Positions 1 to 11,103 of a stretch of 64,000 nt of DNA are shown one piece after another (the first letter of the stretch is position 1; the number at the start of each line of letters is the position of its first letter). The notes under the pieces were generated by a model. It saw nothing but the letters and a program-made list of their open reading frames with translations. It made no database searches and had not been told where the DNA came from. The stretch is taken from contig JAUIRK010000270.1 of assembly GCA_030549495.1 (NCBI GenBank), positions 1 to 64,000 of the forward strand, given 5' to 3'. This DNA is from Nectonema munidae (taxonomy: Eukaryota > Nematomorpha > Nectonematoida > Nectonematidae). A program made the position numbers and the translations under genes.

Positions 1-10
1 GACCGTCTAG

Positions 11-38
11 TAGTAATAATAATAATAATAATAATAAT
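11..38. repeat. (AAT)n microsatellite
   Basis: About nine AAT units at the outer edge of the left arm of copy A. The same position in the right arm is the (ATT)n at 7023-7124. Confidence 0.9.
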
Positions 39-1789
39 ACCAATACTACTTTTTGCAAATTTTTACTTGTTTGATTTGCAGAAAGAATTAAACTGTTTTT
101 CAATATTTCTTTTTCATGATATATATATCATTAGAAAGCTTATCGTTTGCTACATACTCTAGAATAATTTATTTTTGCAAAAGTTAGTTAAATAAAACTG
201 TCGAAAATTAATATATATTTTTTACTTTTTATGGGTCAGTAGTATAGGTCAGTATAATATTTTTCTAATAAATTTTAAATTATTTTTCAAGTGAAAAATG
301 TCGATTAAGAGTTTTGTTGGATAATCGTAGTCTACTTTTATTTAGTTTAGATACAACCTTTCTAATTTTTAACGAAGGGCATTCGTTATATTTATACCGA
401 CAGTGTGCGAAGAATAAATCACATTATTGATTGATTTTAGAGCATAACTATGTGAAGAAAGATGAACACATCTTGCATTACGCGTTTGTGAACGCAGTGA
501 ATTCTTATCTCGCATACGCTACACCACATCTTTAGCACGCGTGTGTGGTTTATTTTATCGGGCTATAGTACGCTTAGTTTATTTATAGTGTTCCTAGCTT
601 AAATCTTAGTCAAATATTAAAACGCTTATAACTTTCACATTTCTCAACAAAATGCATCATGCGATATACCAAATTAAAGCATTTTTATGGGCTTTCAGAA
701 TACATTACTTATATCACAAGTACTTAAGAAATACCATTTTACTGTTTTTATTTTCCATGTGCTTCATACCATTAATTAGCAGATAAGGGATGCATTCTAA
801 ACTAAAGCTCTTTAAAATCATTTTAGTTTTCGGTTTTTTATAAATTAACATTAGTTTTTTACTTCTTTTGAATTAATCATCCAAAATTTAAGTGCGGGTT
901 TGATTTACACTTTCATTCGAAAAAAATATGTTTTGGATAAATATTATTTTTATTATTGTTTACTGCATATAAATTTCTAAAGAGAAGATAAATAGATCAA
1001 AATATGTGTTTTAATCAATTTTTCTCAATAAGTAATCTCATGAATTTATTTTTATTTCTATATTTTTATAAAATAATTATAATTTTCGAATCTAACACGT
1101 GTGCGCAAAATGATATCATTGGAAAGGTAGACTCTTTGTGGTTAACATAGGCTAGGTTATACAAATAAATATATTTTTATTTCTCCAAAATCTGCTTTTA
1201 TGTGAGGTCAGTCAAGTTTTATCTAGTTTCAAAAAATACCAATAATAATTAACGTTCTTAATTTATATAATATTTTTTCAATATTTATATTCACAAAGGT
1301 AAAATATGATTTTTAACATTTTAAAATTTCATAGTTAAAGAAAACTGTCGAAAATTAATATATATTTTTTACTTTTTATGGGTCAGTAGTATAGGTCAGT
1401 ATAATGTTTTTCTAATAAATTTTAAATTATTTTTGAAGTGAAAAATGTTGATCGAATGTACAAGATTTGAAGCTATACTCTTTGTGGGTAAAATAGGCTA
1501 GGTTTTACAAATAAATATATTTTTATTTTTCCAAAATCCGCTTTTATGTGGTCAGTCAACTTTTATCTAGTTTCAAAAAATACCAATAATTAACGTGATG
1601 AGTTTATATATTATTTCTTCAAAATTTTATATTCACAAAGGTAGAATATGGTTTTTAACATTTTAAAATGTCATAGTTAAATAAAACTGTCGAAAATTAA
1701 TATATATTTTTTACTTTTTATGGGTCAGTAGTATAGGTCAGTATAATATTTTTCTAATAAATTTTAAATTATTTTTCAAGTGAAAAATG

Positions 1790-2571
1790 TCGATTAAATG
1801 TACGAGTTTTGTTGGATAATCGTAGTCTACTTTTATTTAGTTTAGATACAACCTTTCTAATTTTTAACGAAGGGCATTCGTTATATTTATACCGACAGTG
1901 TGCGAAGAATAAATCACATTATTGATTGATTTTAGAGCATAATTATGCGAAGAAAGATTAACACATGTTGCATTACGCGTTTGTGAGCGCAGTGAATTCT
2001 TATCTAACATACGCTTCACCACATCTTTAGCACGCGTGTGTGGTTTATTATGTCGATTGAATGTACGAGTTTTGTTGGATAATCGTAGTCTACTTTTATT
2101 TAGTTTAGATACAACCTTTCTAATTTTTAACGAAGGGCATTCGTTAAAAATTATACCGACAGTGTGCGAAGAATAAATCACATTATTGATTGATTTTAGA
2201 GCATAATTATGCGAAGAAAGATGAAAACATTTTGCATTACGCGTTTGTGAGCGCAGTCAATTCTTATCTAACATACGCTTCACCACATCTTTAGCACGCG
2301 TGTGTGGTTTTGTCGATTGAATGTACGAGTTTTGTTGGATAATCGTAGTCTACTTTTATTTAGTTTAGAAACAATCTTTCTAATTTTTAACGAAGGGCAT
2401 TCGTTATATTTATACCGACAGTGTGCGAAGAATAAATCACATTATTGATTGATTTTAGAGCATGCGAAGAAAGATTAACACATGTTGCATTACGCGTTTG
2501 TGAGCGCAGGAAATTCTTATCTCGCATGCGCTTCACCACATCTTTTGCACGCGTGTGTGGTTTATTTTATC
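1790..2571. repeat. Three tandem units of about 262 bp inside copy A
   Basis: Units start near 1790, 2052 and 2314 with GTCGATT(A/G)AATGTACGAG, continue through GAAGGGCATTCGTTA and end in the palindrome-bearing CACGCGTGTGTGG. Single, partly diverged units also occur at 300-570 and, inverted, at 4420-4700 and 5550-6070. Each unit ends in a possible hairpin, CCACA...TGTGG, around CACGCGTG. The units lack coding potential. Confidence 0.85.
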
Positions 2572-2957
2572 GGGCTAGTGTACGCTTAGTTTATTTGTAG
2601 TGTTCCTAGCTTAAATCTTAGTCAAATATTAAAACACTTATAACTTTCACATTTCTCAACAAAATGCATCATGCGATATACCAAATTAAAGCATTTTTTA
2701 TGGGCTTTGAGAATACATTACTTATATCATAAGTCCTTAAGAAATACTATTTTACTGTTTATATTTTCCATGGGCTTCATACCATTAATTAGCAGATAAG
2801 GGATGCATTTTAAACTAAAACAGTAATATATTTGAAGAAATATTTTTTTAGTATAAAGAGTTTAGAAAACTCTTCTCTAATATGTAATGATATATTCTCA
2901 TAACCTCTACGGTTGAACGCGGGTAGACAACTTAAGTGTTATCTCCAACACGTATAT

Positions 2958-3115
2958 TACGATGATTCATCTCCAACCTGTATTCTACGATGATTCATCT
3001 CTATACTACAATGATTCATCTCTATACTACAATGATTCATCTCCAACCTGTATACTACGATGATTCATCTCCAACCTGTATACTACGATGATTCATCTTC
3101 AACCTGTATACTACG
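2958..3115. repeat. Short tandem repeat, period about 28 or 21 bp
   Basis: Repeats of TACGATGATTCATCTCCAAC with small variants, some units shortened. The mirrored array is at 3884-4050, and another copy is at 18317-18480 in copy B. Confidence 0.85.
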
Positions 3116-3300
3116 ATGGTTTCTATTCCATGTACAAATAACTAGGGAGACAATGTTCAACTTTCTGTTCACATTCTGCTAGATGTAAGATTTGATATAC
3201 CTCATTGGGGGAGACGATGCTACATAAGTTATTACCTATATACATTATACCTGTATACTACGATGGTCCATCTCCAACCTGTATACCGCGATAATTCATA

Positions 3301-3605
3301 TCAAAGAATCGAAAAATATTATTTAAAAAATAAAAAAATATCAAACTTTCTGTTCATATTTTGCTACCTCATACGATGTTACAAAAGTTATTACCTATAC
3401 TTTGCAATTTGCACGATTTTAAATATTATATTTGTCAAATAATCAAAATAAAATTCTGTAATCAAAGAATCGAAAAATATTCTTTAAAAAATCAAAAAAT
3501 ATCAAACTTTCTGTTCATATTTTGCTACCTCATACGATGTTACAAAAGTTATTACCTATACTTTGCAATTTGCACGATTTTAAATATTATATTTGTCGAA
3601 TAATC
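3301..3605. repeat. Direct duplication of about 150 bp near the palindrome centre
   Basis: Two consecutive copies of a block running from AATCGAAAAATATT through CTACCTCATACGATGTTAC to TTAAATATTATATTTGTC. An inverted copy is at 17880-18050. Confidence 0.8.
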
Positions 3606-3626
3606 AAAGAATCGAAAAATGTTCCA

Positions 3627-3792
3627 ATCAAAAAATATTTATTCTTTTTAAATATATCGTTGGCTCCCCTTACTTTTAGTTTCGTATGTGCATAATTTGA
3701 TAAAAATTAATTATTAAAGACAAGGTTTATCTTTCAATATTAAAAGTAAGGGGAGCCAACGATATATTTAAAAAGAATAAATATTTTTTGAT
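3627..3792. repeat. Central hairpin of the foldback element
   Basis: The arm 3627-3676 is the reverse complement of 3742-3792 (GGCTCCCCTTACTTT and its mirror AAAGTAAGGGGAGCC), leaving a loop of about 65 nt. This marks the symmetry centre of copy A near 3709; copy B keeps the same centre at 17755-17880. Confidence 0.85.
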
Positions 3793-6700
3793 TTGAACAT
3801 TTTTCGATTCTTTGATTATTAATCTTTTGGAATAGAAACGTTAATTAATTATTTAATTATTTTATTAATTTTTTTGGAATAGAAACCATCGTAGTATACA
3901 GGTTGAAGATGAATCATCGTAGTATACAGGTTGGAGATGAATCATCGTAGTATAAAGGTTGGAGATGAATCATTGTAGTATATAGTTTGGAGATGAATCA
4001 TCGTAGAATACAGGTTGGAGAAGAATCATCGTAATATACGGGTTGGAGATAACACGCAAGTTGTCTACCCGCGTTCAACCGTACAGGTTATGAGAATATA
4101 TCATTACATATTAGAGAAGAGTTTTCTAAACTCTTTATACTGAAAAAATATTTCTTCAAATATATTACTGTTTTAGTTTAAAATGCATCCCTTATCTGCT
4201 AATTAATGGTATGAAGCACATGGAAAATATAAACAGTAAAATGGTATTTCTTAAGGACTTATGATATAAGTAATGTATTCTGAAAGCCCATAAAAAATGC
4301 TTTAATTTGGTATATCGCATGATGCATTTTGTTGAGAAATGTGAAAGTTATAAGCGTTTTAATATTTGACTAAAATTTAAGCTAGGAACACTACAAATAA
4401 ACTAAGCGTACACTAGCCCGATAAAATAAACCACACACGCGTGCTAAAGATGTGGTGTAGCGTATGCGAGATAAGAATTTCCTGCGCTCACAAACGCGTA
4501 ATGCAACATGTGTTAATCTTTCTTCGCATAGTTAACCGCTAAAATCAATAACAATCGTTTTAGAATCAATAATATGATTTATTCTTCGCACACTCTCGGT
4601 ATAAAAATAACGAATGCCCTTCCTTAAAAATTAGAAAGGTTGTATCTAAACTAAATAAAAGTAGACTATGATTATCCAACAAACCTCATTATTTCTTCAA
4701 TGTGGATGCATGCGCACACTTGTTAGATTCGAAAATTATAATTATTTTATAAAAATATAGAAATAAATTTAGGATTATAGTGAAAAAAAAATAAATTCAT
4801 GAGATTACTTATTGAGAAAAATTGATTAAACACATATTTTGATCTATTTATCTTCTCTTTAGAAATTTATATGCAGTAAACAATAATAAAAATAATATTT
4901 ATCCAAAACATTTTTTTCGAATCAAAGTGTAAATCAAACCCGCACTTAAATTTTGGATGATTAATTCAAAAGAAGTAAAAAACTAATGTTAATTTATAAA
5001 AAACCGAAAACTAAAATGATTTTATAAAAATCTAAAAATAAATAGTGGACTACGATTATCCAACAAAACTTGTACATTCGATCTACATTTTTCACTTCAA
5101 AAATAATTTTAAATTTATTAGAAAAACATTATACTGACCAATAAAAAAAACGAAGGTTAATTTATAAAAAAATGGAAAAACTAATACTATTTTATAAAAA
5201 TCTACAAATAAATTTAGATTCTGAGAGTAGAGTCGCTTTATAATTGTGTTGGAAATTGTCATATAATATAGGTAAAAATTTGTCCTAATGAAAGGAGCTT
5301 TAGTTTAAAATGCATCCCTTATCTGCTAATTAATGGTATGAAGCCCATGGAAAATAAAAACAGTAAAATGGTATTTCTTAAGTACTTATGATATAAGTAA
5401 TGTATTCTGAAAGCCCATAAAAAATGCTTTAATTTGGTATATCGCATGATGCATTTTGTTGAGAAATGTGAAAGTTATAAGCGTTTTAATATTTGACTAA
5501 GATTTAAGCTAGGAACACTACAAATAAACTAAGCGTACACTAGCCCGATAAAATAAACCACACACGTGTGCTAAAGATGTGGTGTAGCGTATGCGAGATA
5601 AGAATTTCCTGCGCTCACAAACGCGTAATGCATGTGTTAATCTTTCTTCGCATAGTTATGCTCTAAAATCAATCAATAATGTGATTTATTCCTCGCACAC
5701 TGTCGGTATAAATATAACTAATGCCCTTCGTTAAAAATTAGAAAGGTTGTATCTAAACTAAATAAAAGTAGACTACGATTATCCAACAAAACTCGTACAT
5801 TCAATCGACAAAACCACACACGCGTGCTAAAGATGTGGTGAAGCGTATGTGAGATAAGAATTCACTGCGCTCACAAACGCGTAATGCAAAATGTGTTAAT
5901 CTTTCTTCGCATAATTATGCTCTAAAATCAATCAATAATGTGATTTATTCTTCGCACACTGTCGGTATAAATATAACGAATGCCCTTCGTTAAAAATTAG
6001 AAAGGTTGTATCTAAAATAAATAAAAGTAGACTACGATTATCAAACAAAACTCGTACATTTAATCGACATTTTTCACTTGAAAAATAATTTAAAATTTAT
6101 TAGAAAAATATTATACTGACCTATACTACTGACCCATAAAAAGTAAAAAATATATATTAATTTTCGACAGTTTTATTTAACTATGACATTTTAAAATGTT
6201 AAAAACCATATTCTACCTTTGCGAATATAAAATTTTGAAGAAATAATATATAAACTCATCACGTTAATTATTGGTATTTTTTGAAACTAGATAAAAGTTG
6301 ACTGACCTCATATAAAAGCAAATTTTTGAAAAATAAAAATATATTTATTTGTAAAACCTAGCCTATTTTACCCACAAAGAGTATAGCTTCAAATCTTGTA
6401 CATTCGATCAACATTTTTCACTTCAAAAATAATTTAAAATTTATTAGAAAAACATTATACTGACCTATACTACTGACCCATAAAAAGTAAAAAATATATA
6501 TTAATTTTCGACAGTTTTCTTTAACTATGAAATTTTAAAATGTAAAAAATCATATTTTACCTTTGTGAATATAAAATATTGAAAAAATATTATATAAATT
6601 AAGAACGTTAATTAATATTGGTATTTTTTGAAACTAGATAAAACTTGACTGACCTCACATAAAAGCAGATTTTCGAAAAATGGAAATATATTTATTTGTA

Positions 6701-7022
6701 TAACCTAGCCTATGTTAACCATAAAGAGTATACCTTTCCAATGATATCATTTTCATTCAATTTTTTTTAAAAATCTTCACATTATGCTTTAATAAAAAGG
6801 TGGTCCGCAATTTTTTCAAAAATTTAGACAAAATTTTTCGAAGTAAAGTCCATTTATTAAAATTTTTTAAAACTTTTGCAAAAATAAATTATTCTAGAGT
6901 ATGTAGCAAACGATAAGCTTTCTAATGATATATATATCATGAAAAAGAAATATTGAAAAACAGTTTAATTCTTTCTGCAAATCAAACAAGTAAAAATTTG
7001 CAAAAAGTAGTATTGGTAGTAG

Positions 7023-7039
7023 TATTATTATTATTATTA

Positions 7040-7124
<85 letters not shown>
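7023..7124. repeat. (ATT)n microsatellite
   Basis: About 33 ATT units at the outer end of the right arm of copy A; translates as poly-Ile and is not a gene. Confidence 0.95.
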
Positions 7125-7129
<5 letters not shown>

Positions 7130-7321
7130 TACATAAACATTTCAACCAATCATATAGTTTTTATGAAATAAAACTGCAATTTCAAAGTTAAATTTTTTAA
7201 ACTTTTAGTTAGAATTTTTGAAATGTGGCTTTCAATATGTATGTAAAATATTTTTTGAAAATTTTTATTTTAAGTATATTTTTTAAGCATTTTACGATTT
7301 ACACATTTAAATATATAATAA

Positions 7322-7372
7322 GGCTGGCAAGTTTAGCGAGTTGTCTCCCCGGAGGTCTTGCCAGACCTCTGA
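7322..7372 (+). repeat. 51-bp terminal motif of foldback family, right end of copy A
   Basis: Runs from GGCTGGCAAG to CCAGACCTCTGA and is followed by TATA. The outer part folds on itself: GAGGTC, six-base loop TGGCAA, GACCTC. The same motif bounds copies B and C in the orientation expected of terminal inverted repeats. Confidence 0.8.
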
Positions 7373-7589
7373 TATATAAATAACTTTCAGACGAAAAAAA
7401 GATAAAATGAAATAAATCAAAAAGAGATTCAACCGTAAAGGAAACGATATTTCAAGAGAAGTTTTTAAACTAAGTGGTTTGAAGATTTTTTCGAGTAAAA
7501 TGTTAGAAGAAGGTTCTAATTTCAACCATTTTTGAAAGAGAGTAAATTGTTGTGAAAAGGATCATGTGGTAAAAATGTCCACACAGAGA

Positions 7590-10500
7590 CGACAATACAA
7601 TGCTTAAATGCGAAAATTGTATGAACAACAAGGTTGAAAATTACAAACATTATTCTTGCAGTTATAAATGTCCTTTTGTGAAAAAAAATATTGAATATGT
7701 TCAAAGTATTACTTCTTTTACTAATAATGATGACTGAAAAAAAGATTTATTTGACGATTTTTACTTTAATGAAGATAATTTATCTAAGAATCTTTATAGT
7801 TCATCTACTCTTGAATACACTGATTTTTTTTCAATTAAACAAATTTAACATTTTGAGTATAAATATATAATCTCTTAATGCAAAATTTCCAGCTTTAGAA
7901 CTTTTTATTGACTATCTGAATGAGTATAAAAAAGTTGTGTTTCCTATTTTCTGTTTGCAAGAGACATGGCTAAATAAGGAATACAAAGGCTTTTTTGAAA
8001 TTCCCAATTATGAGTTGCTATGTAGTAACGAAAATAAAAAACATTCTGGCTTGGCATTTTTTGTAGATAAGGCTCTAGAAGCTGAAATCATTTATGAAAA
8101 TTTATTGGAGGATGTGTTTGAAGTGCTTAGTTTAAAAATAAAAATATAAAAAAAAGTTCTAATATTACATAATATATATCGTTTTCCAAGAACTAATCAT
8201 GCCCAGTTTTGCATTGAATTTTTTGACTGGGTTACTAGTAGCGAAACTTTATATAAAGGAACGACTCAAATATATCTTGGTGATTTTAACTATAACCTTT
8301 TTAATTTAAATAGGGATAAAAACGCACATAATTTTCACATTAACTTTCTGTCATGTGGTTACAGGCCAAGAATGATAACATTTTAAGAGATAAGTTTGTA
8401 GTCAAAAGGAACGAAATAAAGAACCTTATACGAAAAGCAAAAAATGCATATTACAATAATATTTTCTACCAGTCTCAAAGTGTTAATAGTGTGTGGAAAA
8501 ATTTAAGTAATATTTTAAATTCATCTAAGATTAGGAAAATTAAGCTTAAAGAAGGGTGCTCTGAAGTTGATAATGATTTGCATGTTGCTAATATATTTAA
8601 TGATTTTTTTTTTTGGACATATTGAGTCGAATAAATATAAGCAACATAATTTTGGCGATCTAGACCATATTAATTTTGGGGAAAGAAAATTCGAATTTGA
8701 TATAATTTCTGTCAATGACATTAATTGCAATAAAGGAAATAAAATCAAAATCTACAAAAGATGTATTTGGAATTAGTATAGATACTCTTGCCCTTGTTAT
8801 TAATAAATTAGCTTATTTTGTGAGTATATCATTCAACTCTTGCTTAACACTGGGTGTCTTTCCTGATGCTTTAAAGTTTCCAAGGTTATACCCGTTTTTA
8901 AAAAAGGAGATAAGTCCAATAAGACAAATTTCAGACCAATCACTATAATATCTAATTTATCAAAAGTTTTTGAAAAAATAATATATAAACAAATTAATAA
9001 ATATTTCAAGACAAACGACTTGTTTTTCACTAATCAGTTTGGCTTTAGATATAAACATTCAACAGAAAATGTGCACTCGATACTCATAAATACCGTAAAT
9101 AAATACCTAGATAATGAAAATGAAGTTTTGAGTACATTCATAGATCTGAAAAAAGCTTTCGACACATTATCGCATGAAATTTTACTCACGAAACTTTGTG
9201 CATATGATTTCCATGAAAAGAATCTGATGTTTATGAGCTCATATTTACAAGATAGAAAACAATTTGTATGTATTAATAGGACATGTTCAAATATGTCAAA
9301 AACAAATATTGGTGTCCCTCAAGGCTCTATTCTAGGTCCCTTACTGTTTTTGATCTATATCAATGACATCTATAAAGCTTCAGATGGAGTTGACTTTCTA
9401 CTTTTTGCTGATGATGTTTCTATTTTAATTCCATTATATTCAGACATTAAAATTGAAGAAAAAAACAGATTTTGTCAGGAAACTTTAAAAAAGTTTTTGA
9501 AATGGTTCAACTCTAATTTGTTAACAGTAAATTTTGAAACGACATTTGCTTTAACATTTTCGAGGAAAAAGAAAAAATCTTACATCGATTTTGGGGGTAA
9601 AAACATTATTTCTATTAACATATTTAATTATTTGTGTCTGTTTATAAATGATCGTTTAGATTGGGCAGATCACTTCAAATTTATTTCTGGCAAACTAAAC
9701 CATGTTATAGGCATACTAAAATGTTGTAAAAATAAGTTTGATACTAGAATCAAGTTAATCCTTAACAAAGCATTGTTTTTACCTCATTTGAACTATAGTG
9801 TTATCAATTGGGGGTATAATTGTTACAAAAAAATAGAAGTTATTCAAAAAAAAGCTTTGAGATTAGTTTTTAACACTGGCTATTCTTCGCATACTTCTAA
9901 GTTATTCTATGAACATAATCTTTTAAAATTTTATGATATTTATATACTTCAAACTTGCAAATTCATCTTAAAGCTTCTCTCAAATAACTTATCTTCTCTT
10001 TTTGATAACTATGTTCTTTTTTCAGATAACTTAAATCAATATTCATTGAGAAATGAGAAAAGATTTGCTATACCTTTTTTCAACAAATCTATATCAAAAA
10101 AAGGACTTGACTATAGGATTGCTAAAATTTGGAACTCTTGTCTGAACAAGTTTATACTTCTTGATAAGCCTTTAAGTAGTAGCATTAATTTACTAAAAGT
10201 TCATTTCATAGATAATTACAATTTCAAGTGCACAATCAAAAACTGCTACATTTGCTGTAGAATATAGGTATATGCATACGCTACAAAGAATCAAACTTAC
10301 AAATGTAGTATATATATTTTTATCATTATTTCTCTATTTGTAAAAAAGTAACTTTTTTATTTCTGTGTATATTATTTTTTTAAGTGTTACATTCCTTGAG
10401 GTGTACCATACTCGCGGTTCATATGAGCCTTCTGGTAAATCCCTCAAACATGATTAAACTCCGAGGATTTTTTTTTAATGAATATGTAAAATTATTGCAT

Positions 10501-10590
10501 TGTAAAGTATACATGTGTATATTTCTATTGTTTATTTTGTTGTTCTCATGTTTGGAAATAATAAACTTCTTCTTCTTCTTCTATAGCTAC
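7590..10590 (+). mobile_element. CR1/jockey-like LINE, 5'-truncated and mutated
   Basis: Three parts are seen in order. First, a Cys-rich stretch near 7600-7680. Second, an apurinic-type endonuclease from about 7870 to 8340 with SLNAKFPAL, CLQETWLNK, an NIYR block and LGDFN; it then breaks off and the C-terminal end of the domain is missing. Third, reverse transcriptase from about 8350 to 10266. An uninterrupted frame at 9020-10267 holds NQFGFRYKHST, FIDLKKAFDTL, GVPQGSILGPLLF and the catalytic FADDVS. Frame changes near 8150, 8620, 8750 and 8950 break the ORF. The 3' UTR (10268-10565) contains a TTGAGG...CCTCAA hairpin near 10400-10450, and the element ends in (CTT)n at 10567-10590, a tail like those of this LINE group. 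Copies at 15.7-16.4 kb and 20.9-21.2 kb look related. CR1/L2/Rex-type cannot be separated by eye. Confidence 0.88.
9020..10267 (+). CDS. LINE reverse transcriptase (surviving reading frame)
   Basis: A 415-codon frame covering most of the polymerase: fingers block NQFGFRYKHST, palm motif A (FIDLKKAFDTL), motif B (GVPQGSILGPLL), motif C (FADDV) and the thumb with RRL-like KALRLVFN. The polymerase copies the element RNA at a nicked chromosomal site. The start is not the true start: coding similarity continues upstream in another frame (ISNLSKVFEKIIYKQINKY at about 8950-9005), so this is the intact remainder of a longer ORF2. The catalytic Asp pair is present, so the frame itself is not obviously dead, although the element is. 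Confidence 0.85.
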   Translation: MFFTNQFGFRYKHSTENVHSILINTVNKYLDNENEVLSTFIDLKKAFDTLSHEILLTKLCAYDFHEKNLMFMSSYLQDRKQFVCINRTCSNMSKTNIGVPQGSILGPLLFLIYINDIYKASDGVDFLLFADDVSILIPLYSDIKIEEKNRFCQETLKKFLKWFNSNLLTVNFETTFALTFSRKKKKSYIDFGGKNIISINIFNYLCLFINDRLDWADHFKFISGKLNHVIGILKCCKNKFDTRIKLILNKALFLPHLNYSVINWGYNCYKKIEVIQKKALRLVFNTGYSSHTSKLFYEHNLLKFYDIYILQTCKFILKLLSNNLSSLFDNYVLFSDNLNQYSLRNEKRFAIPFFNKSISKKGLDYRIAKIWNSCLNKFILLDKPLSSSINLLKVHFIDNYNFKCTIKNCYICCRI

Positions 10591-11007
10591 CTTTTTTCTA
10601 CAGCCAAGTTAGTTGATTCAGCTAATTTACTTATATATGTTAGTATTCTATAATAAGAGGAATACGTATGTATATATTGCCTTAAAAGGTATACATTATT
10701 ATCTTTCAATAATGTCGCAAATAGATCGCTACTATTTTATTTATATAATACAAACATAAATAATAATAATATTTCATTTTTAAAACAAACAATTACATTT
10801 TAGTGGAATCAACAAATATATAGTTATTTAGTAAAAATTTTTTTTGAAAATATAACCTTGAAAAATTACCATTGAATCGATTAAGAATTCTAACTAATTA
10901 ATTACTTGTTTTAACTGAGCTAAATATTCACACACTAATACGAAATTAAATTTATCAATTGATTTGATTTTATTTCAGGCTAGTGATATTTTGCTTGTGA
11001 TAAGACT

Positions 11008-11103
11008 AGGCCGGATTCAGAACGTCTTAAGCCGAGGGTAGATTGCTGACTAAAAATTGCAGAAAGTTTAAGAAGCAATCTAGCTACCTCAGTATCCGGG
11101 CCT
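11008..11103. mobile_element. 96-bp hairpin MITE-like element
   Basis: The ends AGGCCGGAT and ATCCGGGCCT are near-perfect reverse complements. Inside, GTAGATTGCT (from 11038) pairs with AGCAATCTAGCTAC (from 11073). The whole folds into a long imperfect hairpin in otherwise A/T-only DNA. No target duplication is obvious. Confidence 0.5.

Larger units (their letters stand above)
1..7372. mobile_element. Giant foldback (palindromic) element, copy A, left end outside window
   Basis: The left half (1 to about 3700) reappears as its reverse complement in the right half (about 3720 to 7020). For example, the block at 40-180 with TTTGATTTGCAG and ATCATTAGAAAGC is mirrored at 6885-7015, and the block TTAGCAGATAAGGGATGC occurs once per arm near 780 and 2800 and inverted near 4190 and 5320. 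The right end carries (ATT)n, about 200 bp of AT-rich sequence and a 51-bp terminal motif ending in CCTCTGA at 7372, followed by TA. No believable protein is encoded; the longer open frames are poly-Ile from (ATT)n or repeat frames. Copies B and C in this window share the same ends and arms. The inference is a non-autonomous foldback transposon, with size and TA flanks suggesting mobilisation by an unknown transposase. Confidence 0.75.

Noticed and set aside
1864-2181. 105-codon open frame on the - strand
   Set aside because: It lies within the tandem 262-bp repeat and is repeated with it; no coding character and not conserved between units.
1790-3115. CRISPR-like array
   Set aside because: Repeats are directly tandem without unique spacers of constant length, and the genome is eukaryotic.
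6953-7171. Open frame with a long Ile run
   Set aside because: It is the (ATT)n microsatellite read in one frame; the same happens at 20259-20483.
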